Positions 33,513-46,129 of a stretch of 64,000 bases of DNA are shown here, in pieces (the stretch's first letter is position 1; each line of letters starts with the position of its first letter). The position numbers and the translations under genes are program-made. The notes below the pieces were generated by a model. That model did no database searches. It worked only from the letters and a program-made list of their open reading frames with translations, and was not told the DNA's origin. This stretch comes from Heloderma charlesbogerti (lineage: Eukaryota > Chordata > Lepidosauria > Squamata > Helodermatidae), in assembly GCA_026122225.1 (NCBI GenBank), contig JANEZZ010003061.1, positions 2,542,001-2,606,000 on the forward strand, read 5' to 3'.

Positions 33513-34177
33513 CTTTGGCATTACGTCTACAGATTTACCCCAGGGATTAGTTTAATAAATATATAATTCAGACATATGTGATAATCCAGAAACCTTGATT
33601 CATAAACTGTTACCATTTTTAGCATCCTTTTCAAACACTCTGGGTGCTTCCAGACAAAGCTTTTATTGTGTAATCACCATGTCTCATTCATGGGATTTTA
33701 CAACGGGTCCAGACAACATCATCATCTACTTGTAGCTCTCCCAAGTTTCCCCACTGCTTCTTCTGACTTTTTGTCCCCACAAAAACTCTGTTAAACCCTC
33801 TTTCACCTTGTTTAAGGAGCCTTTTTTATTAGTATTGCTAAGAGCCATCTGTCTGGGAAGCACCCAATGATTATATTTTGAATATAAAAATGGCAGAGCC
33901 ACCATAAACCAAGGTCATCCAAAATGTGCCATGATACAACACAAGTACAATATCAAATCCCCTCTCCCAGCCCTTCCTACATATAAAATAACTAGGGATG
34001 GAGACCAATTTTGAAAATAAGGGAAGGGAGTCAGAAATGAACTCTGCCACATCAGCAATTCTCAAGCAGTGAACCAACGCCACCTCTCACCTGCTCTGAA
34101 TTTTGTCTCCACTTATTATGGCTCAGCACCAGCCCTTTCATCTGCCAGTTGCCATCCTCCATACTTTCACAAACTTG

Positions 34178-34293
34178 GGGCACAATCACATGTATGTTTA
34201 GATGGAAAAAAGGCTACAGCTCCCAGCCATGCTGCCTTGGGTGGGGAATGTGTGACTTTTTTCTGTCTGAACATGCATAGGATTGCACCCTTA
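34178..34293. repeat. Palindromic MITE ('acatgcataggattg' family)
   Basis: 'gcacaatcacatgtatgttt' is the inverted partner of 'aacatgcataggattgcacc', and 'agatggaaaaaaggc' pairs with 'ttttttctgtct'. A similar palindromic copy is at 52835-52957. Confidence 0.65.
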
Positions 34294-36964
34294 ACAAGTT
34301 GCAGGAAGATTGGGAGGGGGGGGAATAGCAGCTGATGCTAAAGCTGAAGGCTACTTCTTAGCTGTTCTTCTGATGTGAACTATGTGAAATGTAGATGTTT
34401 ATTTCTCCTGACTCATTGACCAGGAAGACTAAAAAAAACTATAGTATCCAGAATTAAGCCAAGACTGTTTCTAAGAGTAGCCACTCTTTGCTAAATACTT
34501 CTAAGCAGCCTTGTAACTTGCATTGCTCACTCTGGGAAGTGTCGGTTTTTTAGTTATCCCAACCCACTGAGTGACCAAAAGGATTTTTTTTTAAGTACAA
34601 TTCCCAGAGTTCCAGTCAACAGTGGCGGTTTCTGCTATGCTCAGAAGCCTTCATTGCAGAGAAATGGGAATTGAGGGAAACACTCAGCTTTCAAACTCTC
34701 TCGACTGCTGTTTTAGCAGCTCTACCAGAGCTTGTAACTTTGGGAAAATATTAGGAAAGATGAAAGAGGGAAATTAGCAGCTGAGAAGGCTGGCAACAAT
34801 GGATGGGTTCCTCCTAGCTGGTCTTTCTGAGCTTTGGAGAATGCTCAGAAAAATCCCAAACTTTTCCTTGGAATACCTCTAAACGGGTCAGAAGGGTCCA
34901 AATTGGGATGGGCAGATCTTACCCATCACTAAAAATAAGTAATTCACAATATTTGAATAAAAAATCAAATTGACACAGTCAGCCTCCAGCATCACACTGG
35001 ATCACACGAGGTAATAATTCATTGCTATTTGCAACCTGGTATTATGAAGAAAATGATTATTTTAAGCTATAAATGGAATTTTATAGCAGATTTCTTCTGT
35101 ATGTATAGTTGGCCAGTTCCAGCAACACCACAAAAAGTGGAAGGGAAATGAATGACTCATCCCCTTCTGACTATAGAACAGGAAGACTGTTGCGTCCTAT
35201 ACAGAAAGCTGTGTTTGTTGCTATCATGACTACAGCTGATTTCTAGAACAGCCTGCTAAAAATGTAATTTTAAATCCTAGACTCTCATTCTGGACAGTCG
35301 ACAGTGCATAGCTGAAAGGTTGGTGGGCAGGAATCATGACCTCTTTAAGGAGAAAGTATTCCCTCGTATAGTTTTGTTTCATTTATTATTTATATGCCAC
35401 ATTTGTGTCAAGGCAATGAAAGTGTCTTACATTCAAACAAAAATACATCAAAACAAAATAAAAACTTAAAAACGATACATCCATTATATGCAATAAACAC
35501 AGCAGCAATTAAATAGCAGCAACAAAGTATAACTCCAACAGACAATAGATCATACATTAAAAACTGACTGGAATAGAAAGATCTTTAATAACCATATAGG
35601 GAAAAGTAAAGAGGAAGTCTGGTGGCTGTTGACAGGGAATTCAAGAATCGTAGCAGCAGCACCAAGAAGGTCCTATCTCTTTTATATTGGAATGAGCCAA
35701 ATAAACCATGAGGGAAATATAGTAGGGTGTGTCTGATAGAAGTGGAGAAATTCAGAATTGTGGGCTTTAATGTGTTCAGTGGAGAAAGGATTTGGCCAAG
35801 GTCAAGAGGACTTGAATTTGGAGCAGCATGGTTCATCTCCCTTTGCCTTAAACTGTTGCTACATTTCCATTTTGGCTCCCCACACTTAGAGACAGAAGAA
35901 GTCAAGTGGTTATACTTGGGTTCTCTAGCAACCATATACCCATACATTTCTGTTTTCTTTTAAAATAAGTATTAAACGTATCTATCAGAAGAATGCTACC
36001 ATGTTTGCATTAAGTGTTATATCGCCATTGTTATGTCAATATGGTCATTGCATTTTTAAATGTCGTACTCATATTAATACCTCATTTTTTTACCTCATGT
36101 CTTGTTATAGTAAAAAAACACACCTGTAAATATATAATTTGGAGCTAAATAAAGTGGTTATATGTGGAAGGTTTAGATTTACTTCCAGTATTCGGGGAGG
36201 GGGTTGTTATCGGATACTATTGGTTAATACATTATTTGAGGAGCCTATCCATTCCTTCCCCAGCAACCTGTAAAAGATAATCTAATTGGATGCATCACTA
36301 TATTACTTTTACATCTTCTGTATCTGACCAGTGCTTCAGGTCTGGTGGTTCACAAATTCCAAATTTGAGGGGGGAAATGTAGCTACAAAATGATACAGTA
36401 AAATAAAATATAAATACAGAGTATAAAAAGTTGCTTAACATTATACAGAATCCAGTAAAAGCAATCTTGAGTACAGAATCCTCTGAAGTTTTGAATAATT
36501 TTGTATTGCTGCCTAAAAACAAGGATGCTTACTAGACTGATCACCTTACTCCACAGAGCCCTGCTCTATTCCCCTAATGATTTCACCAAAACTCTTATCA
36601 ACTCTTTATCATTTTCATTTTTACCCATTTATACCAAGAGTACTGGGCACATCACTGGGGGTGGGTGGGAATGCAGACTACGTTCCTTAATTTAAAAATA
36701 GTTTTTCCTTTATTTTGTTATTTTTAATATTCCTCTCAACAGGCTCATTCTACAGGGGACTGCCCTACTTCTACTAAGAACTCCTGCTGCGCTCAGTATC
36801 TTAGGATTCTTATGAAGCTGTGCAGAGCTACATTTCACTTGACATCACTTTCCATCTGTGGCTTCCATCTACTGCTGTGATATTCAGGATATGCCTGTAC
36901 CCGTGCCTGCTGTGGTGTGTTTTTCAACTTATATTCATCTACTAATCTTACATTAGTATGTTTC
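34294..36964. other. Intergenic stretch; one antisense LINE tail
   Basis: 35385-35600 is a reversed LINE-type tail ('tttcatttattatttatatg' followed by AAAATA-rich sequence). AATAAA at 36148-36153 with a GT-rich downstream region could be a distal polyadenylation site. I see no coding exon. Confidence 0.4.
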
Positions 36965-37449
36965 CTGTAAACATAAGAAGAGCCACAGTGGCCACACAGA
37001 TGGCTATGGGGAGTATATACAAAGGCATACTGCCTCTGATGCTAGAGGTAGCCCATAGCCATCATGACTAGTGGTTATGGATAGCCTTATCCTCCATAAA
37101 TCTGTCAAATTTGCCTTTAAAGCTGTCCAAGTTGGTGGCCATCATTATATCTTGTAGTAGTGAATTCCACAGTTCAACTATGCACAGTATGAAGAAGTAC
37201 TTCCTTTTATCTGTCCTGAATCTTCCACCATTCAGCTTCATGGGATGACCCTGGGTTCTAGTATTATGGGAGAGACATTTTTCACCTTATCCACTTTCTC
37301 TTCACCATGCATAATTGTATGCACCTGTATTATGTCTGCCCTTGCTTGCCTTTTTTTCTAAGCTACACAACCCCAGATTTTGTAACCTTTCCTCCTAGAG
37401 GAGTTTCTCCAGCCCCTTCATCATTTGGTTGCCCTTTCCTGCAACTTTT

Positions 37450-37450
<1 letters not shown>
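36965..37450 (-). mobile_element. CR1-like LINE 3' region, antisense
   Basis: 'gttggtggccatcattatat', 'gtgaattccacagttcaact', 'gaagaagtacttccttttat' and 'ttcatgggatgaccctgggt' are the conserved non-coding end of CR1-type elements in reverse orientation. A related piece is at about 61960-62190. It has no coding part. Confidence 0.6.

Positions 37451-37451
<1 letters not shown>

Positions 37452-37491
<40 letters not shown>
37452..37491. repeat. (AT)n microsatellite
   Basis: About 20 perfect AT dinucleotides are followed by a T-run. Confidence 0.95.
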
Positions 37492-37493
<2 letters not shown>

Positions 37494-38087
37494 TTTTTTT
37501 TACAAGAACTGTAAATGCTCTTCTTTTTCTCAATATATACAATTAAACTCATAGACATCAACAACTTCTATGTGGTCTGCAAGAAAAAGGGGGGCTATAA
37601 CCTTGAGCTGTGAGTAGAGTAGCCAAGCTTTCACAAAGTCAGAAACAATCTCCATTCCCACCAACAGAAATGTGTAGAAATGACATTATCACAGTTTATA
37701 TGGTGAATGGGAGGATACAGGCAAAATTCAGTTTGTGTTGCTATTTTTCAAGAACAATGAAGTGACAGAGGAGAAGGTGAGATAATGGCTGTGATAAGGA
37801 ATATCACATTTGTCCAAAGAAATTGCAGGGAAGTTAGGACGTCTTTGATGAAGTATTGACCATCACGCAAAGAATCCAGGAAGTGAAATGCTAATCAGGG
37901 AAAGAAAAGTCAGAATGAGGTGGGGACTGTGCCAGATCCTTGCACTCTTCTCAGTAATGGATTGCACACATGCATAAGTGCAGAAATGTCATTTATGGGC
38001 CCTTTGCACTGGAATGCCCAGTGACAGGCATTCTGGGTGCAGTTAAGACAATTAAAGGCCTTTAGTCCTTGACTTCCTGGTCATGAG

Positions 38088-38292
38088 AAGGGCGTCGTCT
38101 TATAGGCACGTAGGAAGCTGCCTTATGCCCAGTCAGGATGCTTGTCCACCTAGCTTGGTATCATCATGTCAACTGGAAATGTCTTGAGCAGAGGTCTTTC
38201 CCATCAACTGCTACCTGATCCTTTTAGCTGGAGATGCCAGGCATTGAACCTGGGGCATCCCACTTGCAAAGCTGTGCTCTGCCACTGGCTCC
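38088..38292 (-). mobile_element. tRNA-derived SINE, antisense
   Basis: The complement of the SINE end ('gtaggaagctgccttatgcc') comes first. The reversed B box ('ggcattgaacctggggca') and anticodon/A-box part ('acttgcaaagctgtgctctg', 'ccactgg') follow. Confidence 0.75.
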
Positions 38293-41200
38293 TAAAAGGT
38301 GACAGCTAAAGTGAAGCTTTAGGCAGTGAAACCCAACATTCCTCTTTAGCTTCCCCAGCATAGCCAATAGTGAGGGATGATGGAAGTAGCAGCCCAAAAA
38401 CATCTAGGGGGGCACACATGTCCTGGCCCTGCCCTAGGGGCTCATTTGCCAGCAGCTCCCCACCTGCAGTGCATGGCCCGATATGCTCTGCTCCGTTCGA
38501 CTGCTTCCCTTGCTGAAATGTCTACTGCAACCTTTTAGTCGAAGTGTAGAGAGGTCTAGTCCCAGCCATGCCTGGTATTGCTCCTGGAATGTATGACTTT
38601 CATTCTGGCTGGATTCCTGTGCTTTCCACAGCTGTGCGATACGCAGAATTAAACTGACAAATCCTTCCTCATCGTTGCATCTCCATGCAGTGAAAAGTGT
38701 CACCTGCAGAATTTCTGCATGCCATGCAGGTACAAGGTGCAGAAGTCCTGCCAGGGGAAAAACAAAAGTTGGCAACCCTAAATGCTCCCGCCCTCCTGCT
38801 CATCACTATTTTTCCAGTTATCTGCTTAGTTGCTCATGCAGACATGGAATGGCCCTGGCTGTAGTATTTTTGGTCCCAAAGAAACAGCTGCTAGAATTTG
38901 AGTTCCCCACTTACTAGGGAGCCACCATTGTGTGTGCGTGGGGGTCCAGTGGTGGGAAAAGAAGGGAGCCAGCAGGAGCCTGATAGCACCAAGCCAATCA
39001 GAAGGCTGACTGGCTTGGCTGGCATGGGGCTGTGAGGAGGCAAACTGAATGGGAGCAGCTGCAGGCAGTTCCCTCTCTCGGCCGCCTGGCACACAGAACA
39101 GTGGGACCTCATGGGTTGGCTGTTACCATTGCTGTTGCCAATTTCCCCACCCACTCACAGCTAGTAATAGTAAATCTTGCAGTGGACAGAAGTTTGGTAC
39201 CAGTTAATGGGGCTGTGAGGGAATTTTACTTGCCTTCTAATTGGCAAGAAAGGGTGGCAGGGTTTTCACCTTCCTCATTGCAAGATTAGTCCGTCTGTAA
39301 ATAAGCAGAACTCTTCATTTGTGGGCCATCTTGGTGGAATGGTATTGTTTATGGCACAACCTTGTGGGGTGTGATAGGCATTGGGCTGGCTCAGTTTAGG
39401 AGGGAGAGCGGGATTGGGTCCCCTATTTCCCTGTGGTTGGATCCCCTTAAGGGGTGTGGCAGCAAGACCAGGCCAGCATGGTGGTGGCAAGGGTGCCACA
39501 TCCAGGGTGGAGGGAAAGGGACTCACGTTAGCAGTATGTGCCATGGTGGGCCTCTGACCCTTCCACCCAACACCAACCCTCCTGGCAGGTGGGCCAGAAA
39601 GGAAAATTGGACACCAGTCGGGCTGCCCATTGGTGGGATCCATACCCTATGCCTCTGCCAATCCTATTCAAAATTAATAATGTTGTGGCCAGTTTAATGA
39701 CCTATTTAAGTTGGTGTCTCTGGTTTGTTCCTTTCATCCGCTGCACAGACACAGTTAGACACTGTGCCACACAAAGGGAGTTCCAACACCTGTATTTTCT
39801 ACACTTGCTAATGGCCAATGTAGATGTGACATTCATTGCATGCATGCAGTTCGTGTGTCCACTCTTTTACAGAGTCAATGGACAATGTGGTTGCCTTGAG
39901 CAGGGTCAGCACTACAGGCTGGGAGGAGAGTTTAACCTTTTCTCACACCATGATCCCAGTGAAAATCTCTCGTGCTCTCACTCTCGCTCTTTCTCTCTCT
40001 CTCTCTCTCTCTTACACACACACACATACACAGCTGCTAGTAGCCTTGGGAGGAAAGCCTGATTTGGCACTGATGAACCGGCCCCAAACCTAGTGATTTT
40101 GGACCCAAAGAAACTGCCACATTCCAGGAAAATATTGGGGGTTAAATGTATAACTGTGGAAACTGCTTTAGTGCAACCTGGGGTGTAGCATATGGAATGC
40201 TGACATACGAAGAACCAGAGTACAATGACAAAGCCCATTTGAAAATAATGGAGCATAAAATGGAAAGCAGCTCCTTAGAGTCTTCCGAAAAAGACTGCGG
40301 CAGTACAGAATTACAGAGGTATATTAGTTCCTCCAGAGACAGAATTTTTCTCAGCATGGAACACATTATATACACGCTTCTTGATTAAAATTATGGAGAC
40401 TGCAGAGCCCCTAGCTACTTATCTGCAGAAGGATGCAGAAATTCCTTCTCTCATTAGTAACCAAAGGCTACAAAGCCTTATTAGATGCACTGTCCTCAGT
40501 GGGTGAGGCTGCTGGGGAAGCAGCACAGGAAGAAACCACTGCAGCACCCAAAAATTGTTGGACCCCTATGTCCAGGGCATACAAACTCACATAACATGTG
40601 CACAACTGATAGAACTGTTTCTGACCTACAGTCTCAGTGAGGCATCCTGCCAGTCAAAATAGAAAAAAAAAGATTTTAACTGATGCTTGACCTTTATATT
40701 TAACTTTGCATAGTGATACCAAACATGATCTCCACCTATTAAGCCAGCCCTATGAGAAACACCCTGAAATGATAGGAAAGAAAAAGCTGGGGAACCTAGT
40801 ATTGAGATACCCTGTTATTTTATAGATCCCTTTTTGCCTGTGGTGTGGCATGTCTAAAAGGATTCTCATCAGCTTTTCAACCTTTCTTAACCACAGAGAA
40901 CAAACTGTGGCATGTCTTTCCAGGGAACGAAAAATGTCTCAAAAACTGGATACAATCACCCTGTGATTCGCTACACTATTTTTTAATTTGGGGCTTAATA
41001 TTCCTTTACTTGGGGCGAGTTCATACCGTCATATATGTGTGTGATGGCTTTGTGAGATGGGTTGAGATTTGCAATATGGATGTACCAAGAACAGATCTGC
41101 GAGCGGTGTATCCACAATAGGTCCCAGATCTGTGTCTATGAAAGGGGTAGACACTTGCACTATCCCATTACACTAGAACTGTACCACAAATAACAGCAGC

Positions 41201-41448
41201 AAGGATGGCAAAGTCACTTTTGCTTGTAGCCTTAGTAATCCAGGCTGGCTGCCAGCAGAATAGAATGCAAGCAGAGGGAACCTAGGGCAAGCCATATAAA
41301 GTTCCTGTACTCTGCTGCTGCTCCATGTCACATTCATACCCCTTAATACCTTACACCTAGTATAGTTAAGAGTCCAGCTTATTAGAGATCGCCTACACCA
41401 GCTGGGAGCACATTAATAATACCATCTTTCCAGCAAGTTATGGCATCA
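38293..41448. other. Intergenic stretch, no gene recognised
   Basis: There is a CT-rich then CA-rich microsatellite at about 39965-40031. Several open frames of 80-174 codons occur on both strands (for example near 38826-39154 and 39275-40062), but they overlap each other and are rich in Pro, Trp and His without family motifs. I treat them as chance. Confidence 0.5.
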
Positions 41449-41713
41449 AAGCAGCACCAACCCTACCATTAGGCAGAAGATGCTAAGGGCCAGGGAATGG
41501 TGGCGAGTTGCGGGAGGACAGGGTTTGTGTGCCACTCAGCCTGCCCTGTGCCCTGTAAGCTAGCCTTCTACCCTCAGGTGTGGTGGAAGACATTGTTCCA
41601 TTGCCAATGTTGATGTGAGATTCAGCTGCCAGTCTAATCAGCTTCTGGACATGGACTGGGAGCTGCCATCTTGCCCTTTGCTTCAGGCAGCAAATGTCTT
41701 GGGCTGGCCCTCC
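41449..41713 (+). mobile_element. Non-autonomous hAT element (CAGGGCCGG family), degraded
   Basis: The inner parts 'accctaccattaggcaga', 'ccctcaggtgtggtggaaga' and 'ttgccctttgcttcaggcag' and the end 'tcttgggctggccct' match the copies at 32560 and 45855. The left terminus has drifted. Confidence 0.65.
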
Positions 41714-43789
41714 CTCAAATGCATGAAAAGGACTGCTCCACAACTGTGAAATGTCCTTAACCTGGAAGCTCTCAAAAGACCGCACCAAAGCCTCTTTTGG
41801 AGCCCCTATAATACCTCCCCACCACACCCACTTTTTCTAGCAGCACTTTAGTCAGGGTATGTATTTGTCATGCACTACCTATTTCATTTATTTGAACAAG
41901 ACATGTTTATATACTGTAACTTACCTGGAACCTTTGGGATCAAGTAGGATAAACAAAAACAAAAAAAACCCTAAAGGAACACATAACATTTAAAAATGGC
42001 ACAGAAACAAGAAACCAGAAGAGACGTTTAATGGAAATATTAAAATAAAAGCTGATTATGAAAAGGGAAAACCCACTGAAGATGGAGTGTAATCTTTGCG
42101 GTAACGTTTGCTTCAGGCATCCTCTTTCCATGTTCACCTCCACTGACTATGGAAGCGTACACATGCTAAGTGCAGCAGCCCATGCTGAACTCAGACCAGG
42201 GAGAGTGAAATTCAATATCCTGCTCAGTCATGAGGCTGAAGGAGCGGCCTCATGCCAGCCTCACAGGCCTGAAATGAAGATAAAATGGCAGAGAGGACAA
42301 TGTGTGCTACCCAGCGCTCCTTGGAAGAAGGGTGGGATAAAAAAATGTAATAAGAAATCAGTTGAATTATTCACGAATCTTTCTTTCTATATAAGATGTG
42401 GAATGAACAGCAGAAGCAGAGGGATAGTTAACTTTGTTTTTGCCAGTACCTCTTGCTAAACCATTTGTTAAACATTTGTTATATTTGTTAAACCATGAAG
42501 GCTGGAATCCCCTTCAACCCAAGCCTGCATCTTTTGATTTTTATACATTCACCTTTCTCTCACGCATTCCCTTTTTCTCCCACTTTCCCCTCTTTCTCCT
42601 GACTCCCCCTTCCCTATTCCATTCTTCTCTTTAAAAAAAAATCATAAACAAAGCAAACTCAAGGAAGTTGTGGTAGTGCTACTGATGTGACCCTCCTTAG
42701 ATTGGGGCGTGACACCAGTGAAGACCAATGGGGTTAGACAAGCACTAATATAACCAAATAGATACACAGATAAATTACTTAAAAATGAGGCTGTATTTTC
42801 CTCACATAGCCAAAAGTTGCATACATGTCAGATACCATATGTGGATCTTTCATGGCTTGGCATTTATATGCCGAGCCATAAAAAATCCACTTTAGCTCTC
42901 TATTTTTAAAGCATGGAAGGTAATGTCCAGTCACATACTCTGCAGAACTTTTACTAATTAACGTACTGAGCTTCTGCATACCACTCACAATCCTATATTC
43001 GGCTGTAAAAGTGAAGCTGGCAAGCTGCAGGGGCGCAGATGGATGGCTACACAACACAGAGAACATACTTCACATGAATATCTTCAAATATCAAAGAGCT
43101 TCAGTTATCTCTTTGATTGTTTCTGATAGATGGCTTGCGGCGAAGGAGAAGCAAGATTTATTTTTTTTAAGGAGCTACTGTGGATATTCCTTCCTCAAAC
43201 TAAAAAATCCTCTTGGCATTCCACTTGTTAACTATTAATCCCAACTATTCATTCATAGTACCTCTGAAGACAAACACAAAGGGCACATTGGGGAAAGGAG
43301 TGTTGACGTTCAGAGTTGAATCCACCCACTAGGTATGCTGGGGTTGTTCTAGAATACATTCCTCGTAGCCATTTGCTGCATACTCCTAGAGAAGTGGGGA
43401 AATAAGGCACTGAAGGTGCCGTTTGTACTGCTTTTTGTCAGTTCTCCTGTGCCAAGTGGAACTCACCCACATTGTACTCTAGAAGCCAAACGGAGCCCAT
43501 AGTGACAGGGAGCAAGAAGTGATTGCTTTGCACATTAGACAAGCAAGAAAAGCAGGTATACAAGTGACTCATGCTCCTGCTTTCTCATTTTTCCTTGCAT
43601 TCGTAGATGCAAGGTCCTTTCATATGTAGAGAGAGCTTGCCATGGTATATAAACAGGGACAAACAGCCAATCATGGCTCCTGATGATAGGTGTGCCTGTA
43701 TGAAACATGTATTTCTCACTTCTCTGCAACCTATATAGTAGCACTGAATAACAAATTCTATGACTTTCAGTTCTACGTCTCTAAGGGCC
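41714..43789. other. Intergenic stretch, no gene recognised
   Basis: A reversed LINE-like tail may lie at about 41880-42050 (AAAACAAAAAAAACC, AAATATTAAAATAAAA). I see nothing else of substance. Confidence 0.35.
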
Positions 43790-43992
43790 AAAACAGATAT
43801 TACATCCTTTTTTTCACTTTTACTGTAAAGTAGGTGAAGGGGGCCCAATCCATATCTTAAAAGCCCCCATATCCCCCATGCTAGAGTGTCGATCCAGATC
43901 AAGGGGGGGCCTTGTACCTACTTTATAGTAAAAATGAAAAGAAAGAAAAATAACTCCTAGATACAGATTTAAAATGACGTCTGTTTTGGCCC
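43790..43992. repeat. Palindromic MITE (GGGCCAAAACAGA family)
   Basis: The ends AGGGCCAAAACAGATATTAC and (complement) GACGTCTGTTTTGGCCCT are clear inverted repeats. 'actgtaaagtaggtg' is mirrored by 'tacctactttatagta'. It is the same family as 33275-33512. Confidence 0.75.
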
Positions 43993-44060
43993 TAAGCAGC
44001 TATCCTGATCAGGATTGCTGAGGGAAAGGGAGAAGAGGCTTTAGCTACCATACCCCCGCC

Positions 44061-44102
44061 CGTGTGTGTGTGTGTGTGCGCGCGTGCGCGCACACGCGTA
44101 TG
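44061..44102. repeat. 42-bp uninterrupted alternating pyrimidine-purine tract (GT/GC/CA)
   Basis: (GT)n runs into GCGCGCGTGCGCGCACACGCG without a single break in the pyrimidine-purine alternation from 44061 to 44102. Such tracts can adopt Z-DNA. It lies in intergenic DNA. Confidence 0.9.
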
Positions 44103-44352
44103 AGCACACATATAGACCCCAACCCTCCCCTTGGCACCATCTGTGGCCCACAGGACTGAAAACCCTATCCTTAAGGGCCTTTTAGAAGCACATCAAGGTT
44201 GTCAGGATCACCCATTGTGCGGATATTAACCATCTTATTAGCAAAATACATCTTGGGAGTTTAGGGAGCTCATAAAACATGTTTCTAATGCTGCAGTTTA
44301 GCCATTGTTTGCTCAAAGAACTACTACAGGCTTTCATCTGGAAAATACATAC

Positions 44353-44510
44353 ATTCATTTCATTTCTATACTGCCCAATAGCCAAAGCTCCCTGAGAGGT
44401 TTTCAAAGATTAAAAACCTAAAAATATAATATGATAGCATAATATAAAACCATTATGCAGAAATGGTAACATAACATAAACACATACAAATGTCCTTCAG
44501 TTGTTTGATG
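44353..44510 (-). mobile_element. L2 LINE 3' tail, antisense
   Basis: 'catttctatactgcccaata' and 'gccaaagctccctgagaggt' match the reversed L2 3' end seen at 25699 and 48840. Confidence 0.7.
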
Positions 44511-45854
44511 TCAAGTCGTTACACTATGGCACACTAGGGCTTTTACAACCTGGGATGATGTAGTCCAACACTGCCTGCTTTTCTTACACACACACACACA
44601 CATATATGTAAGATTCCTTAGATGTAAGGCCATTTCACACATACACAGAGCCAAATCTGGACTTGACACCAGAGAGGCACAACCCATAATAGCTCCCCTG
44701 ATGAGTTTACCTCTATGATACATTGGTTTGCAAACATGTTTGTCACATTCACAGATTTCATTTTTAGGTGTACATGTAAAACATCTTTAGAGTACACCTA
44801 AAATGTCATGTGTGAATGGCCCTTAGTACTCAGAGTAAGATGGGGGGAAAGCAACAACCCAAATTCCTTTCATTTCAACTGCAATTCTTCTCTAATACGC
44901 CTCCAAATACAATATGGGGGAAAAAAACCTTGAAAACCAGTGTAATATTCATATCACCCATGCTCAAGTCAACATGGAACCCTTCGTGGTAGACTCTACC
45001 AGGTAGAAAATCAGTTGACAATTTTCAGAAATGTGCCATTAATGTACTGGAGTCCCTGCACAGGCTATTTCCATAATTTTGATTCACAGTCATTTTGACT
45101 GAATTTATAAATATGACAATTAAAACATACAATGGAGTCACTTTGCAAAAATGTTCTGTATTATCATGGATTTCATAAAATCTATCAATTCCACAACATT
45201 ATTCTGCATAAAAATATACTTTTGCTAAGTTGCACAGAAGTTTTAGATGTATAACTCTCTGGAAAGTGGCAATGATGTACATTTTATCAGCATGTTAAAA
45301 AAGGCACAACATAGTTTCTCATAGTGCATGCAGATTTGTAATTTCAAAAAAATCAGATATTTATACATCTCCCCTATTTTATTATACAATCCAGTGTATT
45401 TAAAAAATAAAGTATTTTTGCACTATTCATTCATCCAGCCCATCTATATGTGATGCTCTTCACCAAAAAGTGCAAAATCAGCATTTACAAATGTTGAAAG
45501 ATTGGGGAATTGGTGGGGAATTGAATTGTATGAACATTGGCAGAGCTGTCAAAAAAGAGCTCATTATTTTAGTAACTGAGTATTAGAGATACTTAGTGAT
45601 TTTTTGCATTGAAAACCACCTGGGTTCTGACAGCATTCCTGTTAAATGCCGCAAAGGGTTTTTCAAGCATTTAACAGGAGCTCCTGCAACAATCCAGACC
45701 AGGGCTGTCCCTACTATTAGGTGGGGTGAGTCAACCATATCAGGTAGCAGGTACTACAGGGCAGCAGCGATAGCCCCTCCCCCCCGCCATTCTTCCTGAG
45801 CCTCCCTGAGCCATTCCCTTCTCTTGGAGGACAGGGAGCTCTGTGTGCCACCCA
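44511..45854. other. Intergenic stretch, no gene recognised
   Basis: A short (CA)n run lies at 44587-44602. 45705-45790 ('cagggctgtccctactatta', 'gtagcaggtactacagggca') is probably another worn hAT piece next to the copy at 45855. The rest is AT-rich and without motifs. Confidence 0.4.
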
Positions 45855-46129
45855 CAGGGCCGGCCCTACCATTAGGCAGAGTGAAGCAGTCTCCTCAGGT
45901 TGCAGATGCTTGGAGATGGCAGCAAGGTGTTGGGGGAAGAGACCTGTGAGCCATGGGAACTGTTCTGCGCCTCCTAAGTTAGCCTGCTGCCTTCAGGTAC
46001 AGTGCGGGATGCTGTCTTATCATCAGCGTTAAGACAGAATCATCTGCCAGGCTAGTCAGCTATTCTACATGGAATGGGAGGAGGCGCCTTCTTGTCCTTT
46101 GCCTCAGGCAGTGTCATGGGCCGCCCCTG
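45855..46129 (+). mobile_element. Non-autonomous hAT element (CAGGGCCGG family)
   Basis: It starts CAGGGCCGGCCCTACCATTA and ends GTCATGGGCCGCCCCTG. The flanks GCCACCCA (45847-45854) and GCCACATA (46130-46137) agree at 6/8. Confidence 0.75.

Noticed and set aside
38826..40062. Overlapping frames of 80-174 codons on both strands
   Set aside because: They are mutually overlapping with no splice context, no family motif and biased composition.
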